Below are positions 25,556 through 34,460 of a stretch of DNA of 64,000 nt, piece after piece (the stretch's first letter is position 1; every line of letters starts with the position of its first letter). The position numbers and the translations under genes were made by a program. The stretch covers positions 99,181 through 163,180 of the forward strand of contig WRIR01000003.1 in NCBI GenBank assembly GCA_009782605.1. Direction: 5' to 3'. The notes below the pieces were generated by a model. The model was not told where the DNA came from. It searched no databases and was given only the letters and a program-made list of their open reading frames with translations. This DNA is from Eggerthellaceae bacterium. GTDB taxonomy: Bacteria; Actinomycetota; Coriobacteriia; Coriobacteriales; Eggerthellaceae.

Positions 25556-25704
25556 TGTGAATTGGGCCCGGGTTCCGAAAAGGCACGAAAAGGGGCTTCC
25601 GCTTATCCGCTTCGGTACTCGTCCTCAAGGATTGGGCGCGACGGCGACGCTCCGCCCACCTGGGGAAGCACCGGTATTGCCCTGCCTGCTGCCTCAAGCT
25701 TTGC

Positions 25705-27375
25705 CTAGTCGATGCCGTCGTTGTTGCGGATGAGCTTTCGCTTGATCTTGCCGCCTATGGTCTTGGGCAGCTCGTCGACGAACTCGACGATGCGCGGGTA
25801 CTTGTAGGGGGCGGTGGTCTTCTTCACGTGCTCTTGGAGCTCCCTCACCAGCGCGTCGCTGGGCTCCCAGCCGCGCGCCAGCACGACCGTCGCCTTGACG
25901 ACCATGCCCCTCACCGGGTCGGGTGCGGCAGTGACCGCACATTCAATGACCGCGTCGTGCTCGACCAGGGCGCTCTCGACCTCGAAGGGGCCGATGCGGT
26001 ACCCGCTGCACTTGATGACGTCGTCGTCGCGCCCAACGAAGAAATAGTACCCGTCGCTGTCGCGCCAGGCCATGTCGTGGAGGTTGTAATGCTCGCCCCC
26101 GACGGCCGAGCGCGTGCGCTCTTCGTCGTGGAAGTAACCGACAAAAAGGCCCGGCGGCCATGCCCTGCGCAGGCCGGTCACGCAGATAGCGCCTTCTTCG
26201 CCGTCGGCGACCTCGGCACCGTCCTCGTCGAGCAGCTTGATGTTGAGCAAAGGCGACGGCTTGCCCATCGAGCCGGGACGCGGGTCGACCCACGGGAAGG
26301 TCGCCACGAGCACCGGCCCCTCGGTCTGTCCGAAGCCCTCGCGGATGCGCTTGCCGGTCGCCCGCTCCCATGCAAGGGTGACCTCCGCGTTCAAAGGCTC
26401 CCCCGCCGTCGCGAAGTTCTCGACCGAGGAGAGGTCGAAGGAGGCAACGTCTTCCTGCAGCATGAAGCGGTACATGGTCGGCGGGGCACAGAAGGTGGTC
26501 AGACGGTACTCCTGAACCTTCTCAAGAAGCTCCGCCGGGACGAACTTGTCCATGTCGTAGGCAAAGATGGCGGCACCCGCTATCCACTGCCCGTATATCT
26601 TGCCCCATCCGAACTTCGCCCAGCCGCTGTCGGTCACGCTCATGTGCAGGGTGTCCTCGCGGACCTGCTGCCAGTATTTCGCCGTGAGGATATGCCCGAG
26701 CGGGTGTGCGAAGTTGTGGCAGACCGCCTTTGCAAGGCCGGTCGTCCCACTTGTGAAATAGATCAACATGATGTCGTTGGCGGTGGTGGCAGCCTCCCCT
26801 GTCGGACGCTCCCACGCTTCAGGCGCCTCGTCGAGCAGGGTGGAAAATGAGTGCCAGCCTGCACGCTCGCCCGCCACTATCACGTGCTCTTTGATGCTCG
26901 GCGCATCCTGCATCGCCGCCTCTGCCTGGGTGCAGACGTAGTCGTCGTCGACGCAGACCAACATCTTGATGTTGACGCTTTCCGCACGGTACACGATGTC
27001 CTTCGCCGTCAGCTGGAGGGATGCCGGGATGAGCGTCGCGCCTATCTTGCACAGCGCGAGCGCGACCACCCAATACTCCCAGCGCCGCCGCAGGATGACC
27101 ATGACCGTGTCGCCCTTGCCGATGCCCAAGGCCGCCAGCGCGTTTGCTGCCTTGTCGCTCAAGCGCGCGAGGTCGCCGAAGCTGAACTCCTCTGCGCCCT
27201 CATGGTCGTCGCACCATACGAGAGCCCGCTTTCCCGGCTCGACGCGCGCCCACTCGTCGACGACGTCGTAGGCGAAGTTGAAGTCGCCGGGCACCTCTAT
27301 CGCGAAGTTGTCGTAAAAGTCCTCATAGGACTCGAAGTCGATACGCGGGCAGTATTTTCTCAGTACATGGTTCAC
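25705..27375 (-). CDS. AMP-forming acyl-CoA synthetase (ACS/ACSM-like), copy A
   Basis: A 556-residue ANL-superfamily synthetase starting at GTG. Motifs: P-loop YFTSGTTGLAKA (about 210-221), ATAGEPLN (about 325), GQTEGP (about 348), VGRDDDVIKCSGYRIGPFEVES (hinge, about 450) and GGKIKRK near the C-terminus with the catalytic Lys. It resembles medium-chain/aryl-acid ACSM enzymes more than acetyl-CoA synthetase. It ends the run formed by a ParA-like ATPase, korDABC and an HTH-cupin regulator, so it probably makes or consumes the acyl-CoA of that oxidoreductase. Confidence 0.87.
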   Translation of the reverse strand: MNHVLRKYCPRIDFESYEDFYDNFAIEVPGDFNFAYDVVDEWARVEPGKRALVWCDDHEGAEEFSFGDLARLSDKAANALAALGIGKGDTVMVILRRRWEYWVVALALCKIGATLIPASLQLTAKDIVYRAESVNIKMLVCVDDDYVCTQAEAAMQDAPSIKEHVIVAGERAGWHSFSTLLDEAPEAWERPTGEAATTANDIMLIYFTSGTTGLAKAVCHNFAHPLGHILTAKYWQQVREDTLHMSVTDSGWAKFGWGKIYGQWIAGAAIFAYDMDKFVPAELLEKVQEYRLTTFCAPPTMYRFMLQEDVASFDLSSVENFATAGEPLNAEVTLAWERATGKRIREGFGQTEGPVLVATFPWVDPRPGSMGKPSPLLNIKLLDEDGAEVADGEEGAICVTGLRRAWPPGLFVGYFHDEERTRSAVGGEHYNLHDMAWRDSDGYYFFVGRDDDVIKCSGYRIGPFEVESALVEHDAVIECAVTAAPDPVRGMVVKATVVLARGWEPSDALVRELQEHVKKTTAPYKYPRIVEFVDELPKTIGGKIKRKLIRNNDGID

Positions 27376-27462
27376 GGCTCTGTGTTCCTCTTCGTTCTTT
27401 CCTGTCTCTCAGGCGCTGCGGCGGCGGTCACACCCACGCCGAATACGCCTGCCTCCTATCCG

Positions 27463-28017
27463 TCAGCCGGCCGCCTCGGTGATCACCGTCAGGAACCGTG
27501 CGGGCACTTCGCTTCCGCAGCGCTGGGCATGGGGCTGGCTCGGGTCGAAGTAGATGCTGTCACCCGGGTAAAGCGCAAACTCCTGGTCCTTCCAGTTGAG
27601 CACGACGGTGCCCTCCAAGATCATGTTGAACTCCTGCCCGGTATGGGTCACCGACTTCGCCGGCTCGTCGCTGGGATTCAGGGTGACCAAGAGGGGCTGC
27701 ATGATCTTCTTGCTGTAGCGCCAGGCCAGGTCCTCGTAGTAGTACCCCGGATAGCGGTCGATCTCGCGCCCCTCCCCCGCACGTACCACGTGGTAGGTGT
27801 CCAGCTTCGCCGCCGTGCCCGTCAGTATCTCGGTGAACTCGACGCCGAACTTGCGCGCCAGGTGGTAGATGGCCGAAATAGGCACGTCAGCGCCGGTCTC
27901 CTCCCAGCGGGCGTAGGTCTCCTGCGATACCTCAAGCTCTGCCGCCATATCCTCGCGCGTGACGTCACAGGCCTCGCGCAGGCCCTGGATTCGCAGGCCT
28001 ATCTCAGAGAACTCCAT
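27463..28017 (-). CDS. XRE-family HTH regulator with C-terminal cupin domain, copy A
   Basis: A 184-residue regulator: N-terminal helix-turn-helix (VTREDMAAELEVSQETYARWE about 19-39) and a C-terminal beta-barrel cupin (HTGQEFNMILEG, LYPGDSIYFDPSQPHAQ about 120-165). Such proteins sense small metabolites or metals. It lies between the korC gene and acyl-CoA synthetase A, 87 bases ahead of the latter. A paralogue with the same neighbour type stands at 31813. Confidence 0.87.
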   Translation of the reverse strand: MEFSEIGLRIQGLREACDVTREDMAAELEVSQETYARWEETGADVPISAIYHLARKFGVEFTEILTGTAAKLDTYHVVRAGEGREIDRYPGYYYEDLAWRYSKKIMQPLLVTLNPSDEPAKSVTHTGQEFNMILEGTVVLNWKDQEFALYPGDSIYFDPSQPHAQRCGSEVPARFLTVITEAAG

Positions 28018-28095
28018 GCTTACACCTCTCCCTCGACACTCGCTTCACGCCGCCGCGGCTGCAACGGCCCCCGTCCGGCGCGGCCGTCCGCCCTC

Positions 28096-28638
28096 TCATG
28101 AGCCCATCCCCAGCTTGAGGGCCTTCTTGTTATCCTCTATGAGGGCGGCTTTCGCCGCCGAGACGCATTTCTCTACTGCGACGAACAGCGACTCTTCCCT
28201 GCAAAAGCCGGTCTCGGCGAAGAGCTTGCCGACGCTCACCACGTTGGCAAGGCCTTTCAGCCCCGCCTCTTCGGCGAGCTTGGTCGCAGGGAAAGCGTGC
28301 AGGGCTATATCTGTCCTCTCACCTGTCTGCCGCACCAAGGACGAGTCGACGACGGCCAGGCCGCCCGGGACGATATCGTGTGCGAACTTGTCGAAAGAGG
28401 GCTGGTTCAAGGCGACCAGGACATGGGGCGCAAGCACGAGGGGCGAGCCGATGGGCTCGTCAGCAAGGCAGACGCTGCAGTTGGCCGTGCCGCCGCGCAT
28501 CTCGGGCCCGTAGGACGGGAGCCAGGACACCTCGCGCCCTTCGAGCAGCCCCGCATAGGCGATGAGCTTCCCCGCGAACAGGATGCCCTGCCCGCCGAAG
28601 CCCGCAAGGATGATGTCCCGTTTTGTCGTCGGCGCCAT
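28096..28638 (-). CDS. korC: 2-oxoacid:ferredoxin oxidoreductase, gamma subunit
   Basis: A 180-residue subunit with the family N-terminus ILAGFGGQGILFAGK (about 10-24) and the SYGPEMRGGTANC motif (about 42-54). It works with KorA, KorB and KorD to convert 2-oxo acids, CoA and oxidised ferredoxin to acyl-CoA, CO2 and reduced ferredoxin, or the reverse. Its ATG overlaps the korB stop (TAATG). Confidence 0.9.
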   Translation of the reverse strand: MAPTTKRDIILAGFGGQGILFAGKLIAYAGLLEGREVSWLPSYGPEMRGGTANCSVCLADEPIGSPLVLAPHVLVALNQPSFDKFAHDIVPGGLAVVDSSLVRQTGERTDIALHAFPATKLAEEAGLKGLANVVSVGKLFAETGFCREESLFVAVEKCVSAAKAALIEDNKKALKLGMGS

Positions 28639-29507
28639 TACTTGCCCTCCTCGATCGCAATCGGGCAGGCCCCGGCACGGGCTTGTGCGGCCTCGGCAAT
28701 ATTTGAAAAACCCTCTGCCAACACGTCGCGGTAGGTGCCGAGCGGGTAGTAGGGGAGCATGTTCTCGCGCATCCAGGCAAAGGAGTCCTGCGGGGTCATC
28801 CCCCAGTTCGTCGGGCAGGTGGACACCACTTCGACGAGCGAGTAGCCCACACCGTCCATCTGGTAGCGGAAGGCCTTCTTGATGGCCCTCTTCGCCGCAC
28901 GCACATGCTTGGGGGTGTCGACCGTCACGCGCTCGATGAGGGCGGTGCCGTCGAGGGTGGCAAGCATCTCCGACACGCGGATGGGATAGCCCGCCTCCGA
29001 CACGTCGCGGCCATAGGGCGAGGTCTGCGTCACCTGGTTGGGCAGGGTCGTCGGGGCAAGCTGCCCGCCGGTCATCCCATAGATGGCGTTGTTGATGAAG
29101 ATGACGGTGAGTTTCTCGCCACGCGTCGCCGCGTGGATGGTCTCGGCCATGCCGATGCTCGCCAGGTCGCCGTCGCCCTGGTAGGCGAACACGAGGCTGT
29201 CGGGCAGCACGCGCTTCACCCCGGTTGCGACCGCAGGGGCGCGCCCGTGGGAGGCCTGTATCACGTCGCAGGCAAAGAAGTTGTCGGCGATGACGGCACA
29301 CCCCACCGGGATGACCGCAACGGCCTTCCCTTCGACATCCAGCTCGTCAAGGCACTCCGCTATGAGGCGGTGCACGATGCCGTGGGGGCATCCCGGGCAA
29401 TAGGTGAAGGGCGCCGGCAGGAGCGCATGGGGCCGCTCAAAGACCACCTTCGGCGAAGAGGGCTTTGCTGCTGCCTTCTTCTTTAGGGTTTCCGGAGCCA
29501 TCGTCAT
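28638..29507 (-). CDS. korB: 2-oxoacid:ferredoxin oxidoreductase, beta (TPP) subunit
   Basis: A 289-residue subunit. YCPGCPHG (about 32-39) begins the domain and the TPP-binding motif runs from GDGDLASIG to FINNAIYGMTGGQ (about 116-146). The start at 29507 overlaps the korA stop (ATGA). The N-terminal KKKAAAKPSSP stretch is extra and probably disordered. Confidence 0.92.
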   Translation of the reverse strand: MTMAPETLKKKAAAKPSSPKVVFERPHALLPAPFTYCPGCPHGIVHRLIAECLDELDVEGKAVAVIPVGCAVIADNFFACDVIQASHGRAPAVATGVKRVLPDSLVFAYQGDGDLASIGMAETIHAATRGEKLTVIFINNAIYGMTGGQLAPTTLPNQVTQTSPYGRDVSEAGYPIRVSEMLATLDGTALIERVTVDTPKHVRAAKRAIKKAFRYQMDGVGYSLVEVVSTCPTNWGMTPQDSFAWMRENMLPYYPLGTYRDVLAEGFSNIAEAAQARAGACPIAIEEGK

Positions 29508-30568
29508 GCACCTGCCTTCCTGTGCATCTCTTTGATTTTCACAAGCACCTCCTGGGGTGTGGGGATGACCCCGCCGGTGTGCCCGAAGAACTCGACGGGG
29601 GCGCGTCCTAAGACGGCGAGGCGTATGTCGTTTACCATCTGCCCCATGTTCATCTCGACGCTTAAGTAGGCCTTTGCCGTGGGGATGGTCCCCTCGATGG
29701 CAGATGTCGGGAAGGGCCACAGGGTTATCGGGCGGATGAGGCCCGCCTTGATGCCGGCCTCCCGCGCCGAGGCGACCGCGGAGCGCGCGATGCGGGCGCT
29801 CGCACCGAAGGCCAGCACGACTATCTCGGCGTCGTCGGCCATGAAGGCCTCGAAGCGCTGCTCGTCGCGCTGTATCGCCTCGTAGCGCACGAAGCGCTCC
29901 TGTATCTTCTGCTCAAGCTTGTCCGCCACGAGGAAGAGCGAGTTGACGACGTTGTGCGCCCGGGCATGGGCATGGCCGACCGTCGCCCAGGGCTTCTCGG
30001 GCGCCGTGTCCTTCGGCTCGGGGAGCACGACCGGCTCCATCATCTGGCCGAGCATCCCGTCTGCCAGGATCATGACCGGCGTGCGGTACTTGTCGGCGAC
30101 GTCGAAGGCGCTGTAGGCGTAGTCGGCCATCTCCTGGACGGTGGAGGGCGCATAGACGACGACGTGCGAGTCGCCGTGGCCGAGCGCGCGCGTCGCCTGC
30201 AGGTAGTCTGCCTGCGAGGGCTGGATGCCGCCCAGGCCCGGGCCGCCGCGCTGCACGTTGATGATGACCCCGGGGAGGTCGGCCCCTGCCATGTAGGATA
30301 TGCCCTCGCTTTTCAGCGAGATGCCCGGCGAAGAGGACGAGGTCATGACCCGCGCTCCGGCAGAGGCGGCGCCGTACACCATGTTGATGGCGGCAATCTC
30401 GCTTTCTGCCTGGAGGAAGGTCCCCCCCTCCTTCGGCATGCGCTTGGACATATAGGCCGCAAGCTCTGTCTGGGGGGTTATCGGGTACCCGAAGAAGAAG
30501 CGGCAGCCGGCGCGCAGGGCGCTCTCTGCCAGCGCCTCGTTTCCCTTCATCAATACTTTCTCTGACAT
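29504..30568 (-). CDS. korA: 2-oxoacid:ferredoxin oxidoreductase, alpha subunit
   Basis: A 354-residue subunit with FFFGYPITPQTEL (about 24-36), QAESEIAAINMVYGAASAG (about 53-71) and the TSSSSPG loop. This layout (separate alpha, beta, gamma, delta) is that of 2-oxoglutarate and branched-chain 2-oxoacid enzymes (KOR/VOR). The exact substrate cannot be assigned from sequence alone. Confidence 0.9.
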   Translation of the reverse strand: MSEKVLMKGNEALAESALRAGCRFFFGYPITPQTELAAYMSKRMPKEGGTFLQAESEIAAINMVYGAASAGARVMTSSSSPGISLKSEGISYMAGADLPGVIINVQRGGPGLGGIQPSQADYLQATRALGHGDSHVVVYAPSTVQEMADYAYSAFDVADKYRTPVMILADGMLGQMMEPVVLPEPKDTAPEKPWATVGHAHARAHNVVNSLFLVADKLEQKIQERFVRYEAIQRDEQRFEAFMADDAEIVVLAFGASARIARSAVASAREAGIKAGLIRPITLWPFPTSAIEGTIPTAKAYLSVEMNMGQMVNDIRLAVLGRAPVEFFGHTGGVIPTPQEVLVKIKEMHRKAGA

Positions 30569-30571
30569 AGC

Positions 30572-30778
30572 TTACCTCTCAACCGTAATCGCGACGTCGG
30601 GGCACATGAGCGCACATGAGGTACACCCCGTGCATGCGTCCTCGTCAACCAGGCGCGCAGGATGGTATCCCTTCGCGGTGATGGTGTCGTTGTCCATCTC
30701 GATGATGTTTTCCGGGCATGCGTCGACGCACAGGCCGCATCCCTTGCAATAGGTATCGTCTACGATGATTCGTGACAT
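30572..30778 (-). CDS. korD: 2-oxoacid:ferredoxin oxidoreductase, delta (2[4Fe-4S] ferredoxin) subunit
   Basis: A 68-residue ferredoxin with CKGCGLCVDAC and CTGCTSCALMC motifs. First gene of korDABC, three bases before korA. It moves electrons from the TPP site to soluble ferredoxin. Confidence 0.92.
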   Translation of the reverse strand: MSRIIVDDTYCKGCGLCVDACPENIIEMDNDTITAKGYHPARLVDEDACTGCTSCALMCPDVAITVER

Positions 30779-30865
30779 GGCTTAACCTTTCGTATGCCTT
30801 TCGTATACCGGACTCGTTTTTCCTATGAAAACGCGATGCCTCCGCACGGGGAAGCAAGGGGTTGC

Positions 30866-31711
30866 TCAGTGTTCCCAAGGGGTACGCACATATACTTGCA
30901 CAAGATAGGCGCCCTGGGGAGGCTCGCCCGGGAAAAAGGCCGAACTTTCCGGAGAAGCACCGGCCTTCGGCCTGTCCGCCTCCTCCACACTACCACAAAC
31001 AGACGCAGGGACCGTCGTCGCAACGAGCGGCAGGCCCGTCAAGCGCACAACAGCTTCGGCGAAGGGAAGCGCCGCGGCAAGCGTCTCAGGCGTCGTTGCG
31101 GCCTGCAGGTGCGAGTTGTTGACGAGGCCGGTCGCACGAAGCCCCGACTTCGCCTCGATGTCGCGCAGGAGCCCGGCCGCGTCGGCGGGGTCCTGGATGA
31201 GGTTGCGGTAGGCGTTCACCACGTACCACATCGCAAAGGGCCGCGCCTGTATCTTTTGCGCAAAGCGCCCCAGCGCGGTCGCGCCCACCTCGTCGCCCCC
31301 GACGTCGAGGATGACCGGGCAATCCTCGCCTGCCGCGCCGATCACCGCGTCGATGCGCCCCGAAAGGCTCGGCGTCTCAAGGGTGGTGTCGGCGAACACG
31401 GGGGACACGACCTCGACCCCCCTGTCCTTGAGCAGGATGCCGTAGTCGCTTGAGCGGAAATAGGGGTTCACGACGTCGAGGTCGACCAGGGTCGCCCGTC
31501 TGCCCGCGCCCGCCGCGTCGAGGGCGAGGTTCAGCGAGAAGTTGGTCTTGCCCACCCCGTAGTGCCCCACCACGACCGTGAGCGGCGCCAAGGGGAACAG
31601 CGCCGACGGCAGGGGCAGCCCCCGCGCGCGCCGGCCAAGGCCCCGCCGCTGTCCCGCCGCTGCCGTTTCGTCCATATGCCTCATCTCTGCCTCATAGCCC
31701 CCTGCCTGCAT
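30866..31711 (-). CDS. ParA/MinD-like P-loop ATPase
   Basis: About 281 residues. The Walker A variant GHYGVGKTN (about 49-57) and LVDLDVVNPYFRSSDYG (about 80-96) are of the deviant-Walker SIMIBI type; ILDVGGDEVG is the Walker B region. It has no plasmid-partition partner and is upstream of korDABC on the same strand, 87 bases away, so a role in FeS or cofactor assembly or regulation of that enzyme is possible. The start at 31711 is favoured over 31741, since a TAGAAT -10 box at 31732-31737 would put the transcript start after 31741. Confidence 0.7.
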   Translation of the reverse strand: MQAGGYEAEMRHMDETAAAGQRRGLGRRARGLPLPSALFPLAPLTVVVGHYGVGKTNFSLNLALDAAGAGRRATLVDLDVVNPYFRSSDYGILLKDRGVEVVSPVFADTTLETPSLSGRIDAVIGAAGEDCPVILDVGGDEVGATALGRFAQKIQARPFAMWYVVNAYRNLIQDPADAAGLLRDIEAKSGLRATGLVNNSHLQAATTPETLAAALPFAEAVVRLTGLPLVATTVPASVCGSVEEADRPKAGASPESSAFFPGEPPQGAYLVQVYVRTPWEH

Positions 31712-31731
31712 CCATTCCTCTTCTCGCAGTG

Positions 31732-31778
31732 ATTCTACCATAATTCCCGTGGCCGGCGAGGTCGGCTTGCTTTACAAT
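31732..31778. promoter_or_regulatory. Divergent promoters between the kor operon and HTH-cupin copy B
   Basis: Minus strand: TAGAAT at 31732-31737. Plus strand: TACAAT at 31773-31778, 35 bases before the regulator start, with AAGGAGGT between them as ribosome-binding site. The -35 boxes are poor. Confidence 0.45.
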
Positions 31779-31812
31779 ACTTGCACGCAAACCTACAAGG
31801 AGGTCAGTTTCC

Positions 31813-32394
31813 ATGGAGCCGAACATCAAGGAAGTGGCGAGGCGCATCCAGGCCCTGCGCGAGGACATGGGCTTCTCAGTCGAAGAGATGGCCGAAGCCA
31901 CCAACCGCGACGCCGCGGAATACGAGCGGCAGGAGAAGGGCGAGCAGGATCTCTCCTTCACCTTCCTCTACAGGTGCGCCGATAAGTTCGGCATCGACGT
32001 CATCGAGCTCCTTACCGGCGAGAACCCCCACCTGAGCGGCTATTCGCTCACCCGCGGCTCAGACGGCCTGTCCATCAAGCGCCGCGCCGGGTTCGAGTAC
32101 CTGCACAAGGCGCCCCACTTCAAGAACAAGCTCGCCGAGCCCTTCTTGGTGACCGCACCCTACCTCGAAGAGGAGCAGGACAGGCCCGTCCACCTCTCGA
32201 AGCATGTCGGACAGGAGCTCGACTACATCATCTCGGGCCGGATGCGCTTTGCTTACGAGGACAAGGTCGAGGAGCTGGAGGCGGGCGACACCCTGCTCTA
32301 CGACTCAGGCCGCGGGCACGGCATGATAGCCATCGGCGGCGAGCCCTGCGTGTTCCTTGCCGTCGTCTTGAAGCCCCAGGCAGGCATTAGCTAG
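31813..32394 (+). CDS. XRE-family HTH regulator with C-terminal cupin domain, copy B
   Basis: A 193-residue paralogue of the regulator at 27463. HTH: FSVEEMAEATNRDAAEYERQ (about 20-39); cupin: HVGQELDYIISGRMRF and LEAGDTLLYDSGRGHG (about 135-175). Divergent from the kor operon and 101 bases ahead of acyl-CoA synthetase B, so it probably controls both directions. Start ATG follows AAGGAGGTC. Confidence 0.87.
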   Translation: MEPNIKEVARRIQALREDMGFSVEEMAEATNRDAAEYERQEKGEQDLSFTFLYRCADKFGIDVIELLTGENPHLSGYSLTRGSDGLSIKRRAGFEYLHKAPHFKNKLAEPFLVTAPYLEEEQDRPVHLSKHVGQELDYIISGRMRFAYEDKVEELEAGDTLLYDSGRGHGMIAIGGEPCVFLAVVLKPQAGIS

Positions 32395-32495
32395 GCATTG
32401 CCGCCGGCCCCATGCCCGGAGGCGATGCCCGATTTCCCCTGCCTTGACCGACCCCTGGCCTGCCGACGGCCTCATCCATCAAGAAAGAACGAGCC

Positions 32496-34256
32496 ATGAG
32501 AGACATCAACCTGCGTTACGTGAACGAGAGCTACAACGAGAAAGGCCAGCTTGAGGCCTTCACGGTGGACTGCCCTGAGGATTTCAACTTCGGCTACGAC
32601 GTCGTGGACGACATCGCCGAGAACGACCCTGACCGCATGGCCATGATCTGGTGCAACCCCGAAGGCGAGGAGCACTTCTTCTCCTTCGCCGACATGAGGC
32701 ACTGGTCGGACAAGACGGCGAACTTCCTTGCCTCCTGCGGCATCGGCCGGGGCGACATGGTCATGGTGATACTGCGCCGCCACTACCAGTTCTGGTTCGT
32801 CGCGACCGCGCTCCACAAGCTCGGCGCCGTGATGATACCGGCGACCTTCATGCTCAAGGAGCACGACCTTGAGTACCGGCTGAACGGCGCCGGGGTCAAG
32901 GCCCTCATCGTGACCGACGTCGGGGATATCGCCGACGTGTGCGAGAGGGCCGAGGGACTTTGCCCCACGCTGGAGACGAAGATCCTCGTGAATGCCGCAA
33001 GCTCCCTCGACTACCTGGGCGCGGACGGCTCCCCCGACCCCGGTGCGGCCCCCGGGCCCTGCGGGGCGGCGCTCAGCGGCGCAGAAGGCATCTGCGCGGC
33101 ACCGGGGGCCCGCGAGGGCTGGCTCGACTTCAACACCTCGGTCGCCGCAGCACCCGAGGCCTTCGAGCGCCGCGAGACGCGCGCGTCCGAGGCGATGCTC
33201 CTTTATTTCTCAAGCGGCACGAGCGGCAACCCCAAGATGGTGCTCCACGACAGCGCCTATGCGCTCGCCCACCTGATGACGGCGAAGCACTGGCACAACG
33301 TCGAGCCGGAGGGCGTGCACTTCACCATCGCCGACACCGGCTGGGGCAAGGCGGTCTGGGGCAAATTCTACGGCCAATGGCTCATGGAGGCCTGCGTGCT
33401 CACCTACGACTTCGACCGCTTCGTGGCAGACGAGATGCTCGGCCTCGTCGGCAAATACCGCCTGACGACCTTTTGCTGCCCCCCCACGATGTGGCGGCTC
33501 ATGATGCTCTCCGACATCCCCTCCTTCGACCTGGGCTCGCTGGTGCACCTCAGCACTGCGGGGGAGGCGCTCAACCCCGATATCTTCGACTTCTGGCAGG
33601 AGAAGACCGGCCTTACCATCTATGAGGGCTTCGGCCAGACCGAGACGGTGGTCTCCATCGGGAACTTAACGAACTCGACGCCGCGCTCGGGCTCGATGGG
33701 CAAGCCCGTCCCGCTCTACGAGGTGGAGGTCAAGCGGGCGGACGGGAGCCGCTGCAACACCGGCGAGACCGGCGAGGTCTGCATCAGCGTCGAGCCCGTA
33801 AAGCCCGCCGGCATCATGATGGAGTATTACCGTGACCCGGAAAAGACCGCCGAGGCCATCTATGACGGCTGGTACCACACGGGCGACACCGCATGGTGCG
33901 ACGAGGACGGCTACCTCTGGTACGTCGGCCGCAACGACGACGTCATCAAGTCGTCGGGGTACCGCATCGGCCCCTTCGAGATCGAGAGCGTGCTTTTGGA
34001 GCATGAGGCTGTCCGCGAGTGCGCGGTGACCGGGGTTCCCGATCCCCTGCGCGGCACCGCCGTGAAGGCGACCGTCGTGCTGGCGCCCGGGCACACCGGG
34101 GACGAAGCCCTGACAAGGGAGCTGCAGGCCTGGGTCAAGGAGCAGACGGCGCCCTACAAGTACCCCCGCATCATCGACTACGTCGCCGAGCTGCCCAAGA
34201 CGGTCAACGGCAAGATCCGCCGCAACGTCATCCGCGAGAAGGACTGCCAGGCATAA
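32496..34256 (+). CDS. AMP-forming acyl-CoA synthetase (ACS/ACSM-like), copy B
   Basis: A 586-residue paralogue of the product of 25705-27375. Motifs: YFSSGTSGNPKM (about 236-247), STAGEALNPD, GQTETV, SGYRIGPFEIES and VNGKIRRN. It has an extra Gly/Ala/Pro-rich segment of about 30 residues (bases 33003-33110) between the N-terminal subdomains that copy A lacks; it is probably a surface loop. Same regulator-synthetase pairing as on the other side of korDABC. Confidence 0.87.
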   Translation: MRDINLRYVNESYNEKGQLEAFTVDCPEDFNFGYDVVDDIAENDPDRMAMIWCNPEGEEHFFSFADMRHWSDKTANFLASCGIGRGDMVMVILRRHYQFWFVATALHKLGAVMIPATFMLKEHDLEYRLNGAGVKALIVTDVGDIADVCERAEGLCPTLETKILVNAASSLDYLGADGSPDPGAAPGPCGAALSGAEGICAAPGAREGWLDFNTSVAAAPEAFERRETRASEAMLLYFSSGTSGNPKMVLHDSAYALAHLMTAKHWHNVEPEGVHFTIADTGWGKAVWGKFYGQWLMEACVLTYDFDRFVADEMLGLVGKYRLTTFCCPPTMWRLMMLSDIPSFDLGSLVHLSTAGEALNPDIFDFWQEKTGLTIYEGFGQTETVVSIGNLTNSTPRSGSMGKPVPLYEVEVKRADGSRCNTGETGEVCISVEPVKPAGIMMEYYRDPEKTAEAIYDGWYHTGDTAWCDEDGYLWYVGRNDDVIKSSGYRIGPFEIESVLLEHEAVRECAVTGVPDPLRGTAVKATVVLAPGHTGDEALTRELQAWVKEQTAPYKYPRIIDYVAELPKTVNGKIRRNVIREKDCQA

Positions 34257-34400
34257 GGCGCCCCAACACCACGGCAAGGGCCCTCGTGCCTGGCCGGTAC
34301 GGAGACTGCCTGCCTCCCGATGCCTGGACAAGGTGCCGGGGGCCGGCCTGAGGCCATACCGGTGGGAATCGCCATATCTCCACACTACCGCGCCCCCTTG

Positions 34401-34442
34401 TGCTATACTGTTAGAACGATTTGTTTTATTCGCTTTGTTCTA
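34401..34442 (+). promoter_or_regulatory. Extended -10 promoter and dyad upstream of the exporter tetR gene
   Basis: TGCTATACT (34401-34409) is a good extended -10. Directly downstream TAGAAC (34412-34417) and GTTCTA (34437-34442) form a spaced dyad, a possible autoregulatory operator. Confidence 0.5.
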
Positions 34443-34460
34443 TCCATTGGAGGTGACAAC

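Noticed and set aside
30866..31711. ParA-like ATPase as a plasmid or phage partition gene
   Set aside because: No ParB, centromere repeats or replication gene nearby; context is a metabolic operon.
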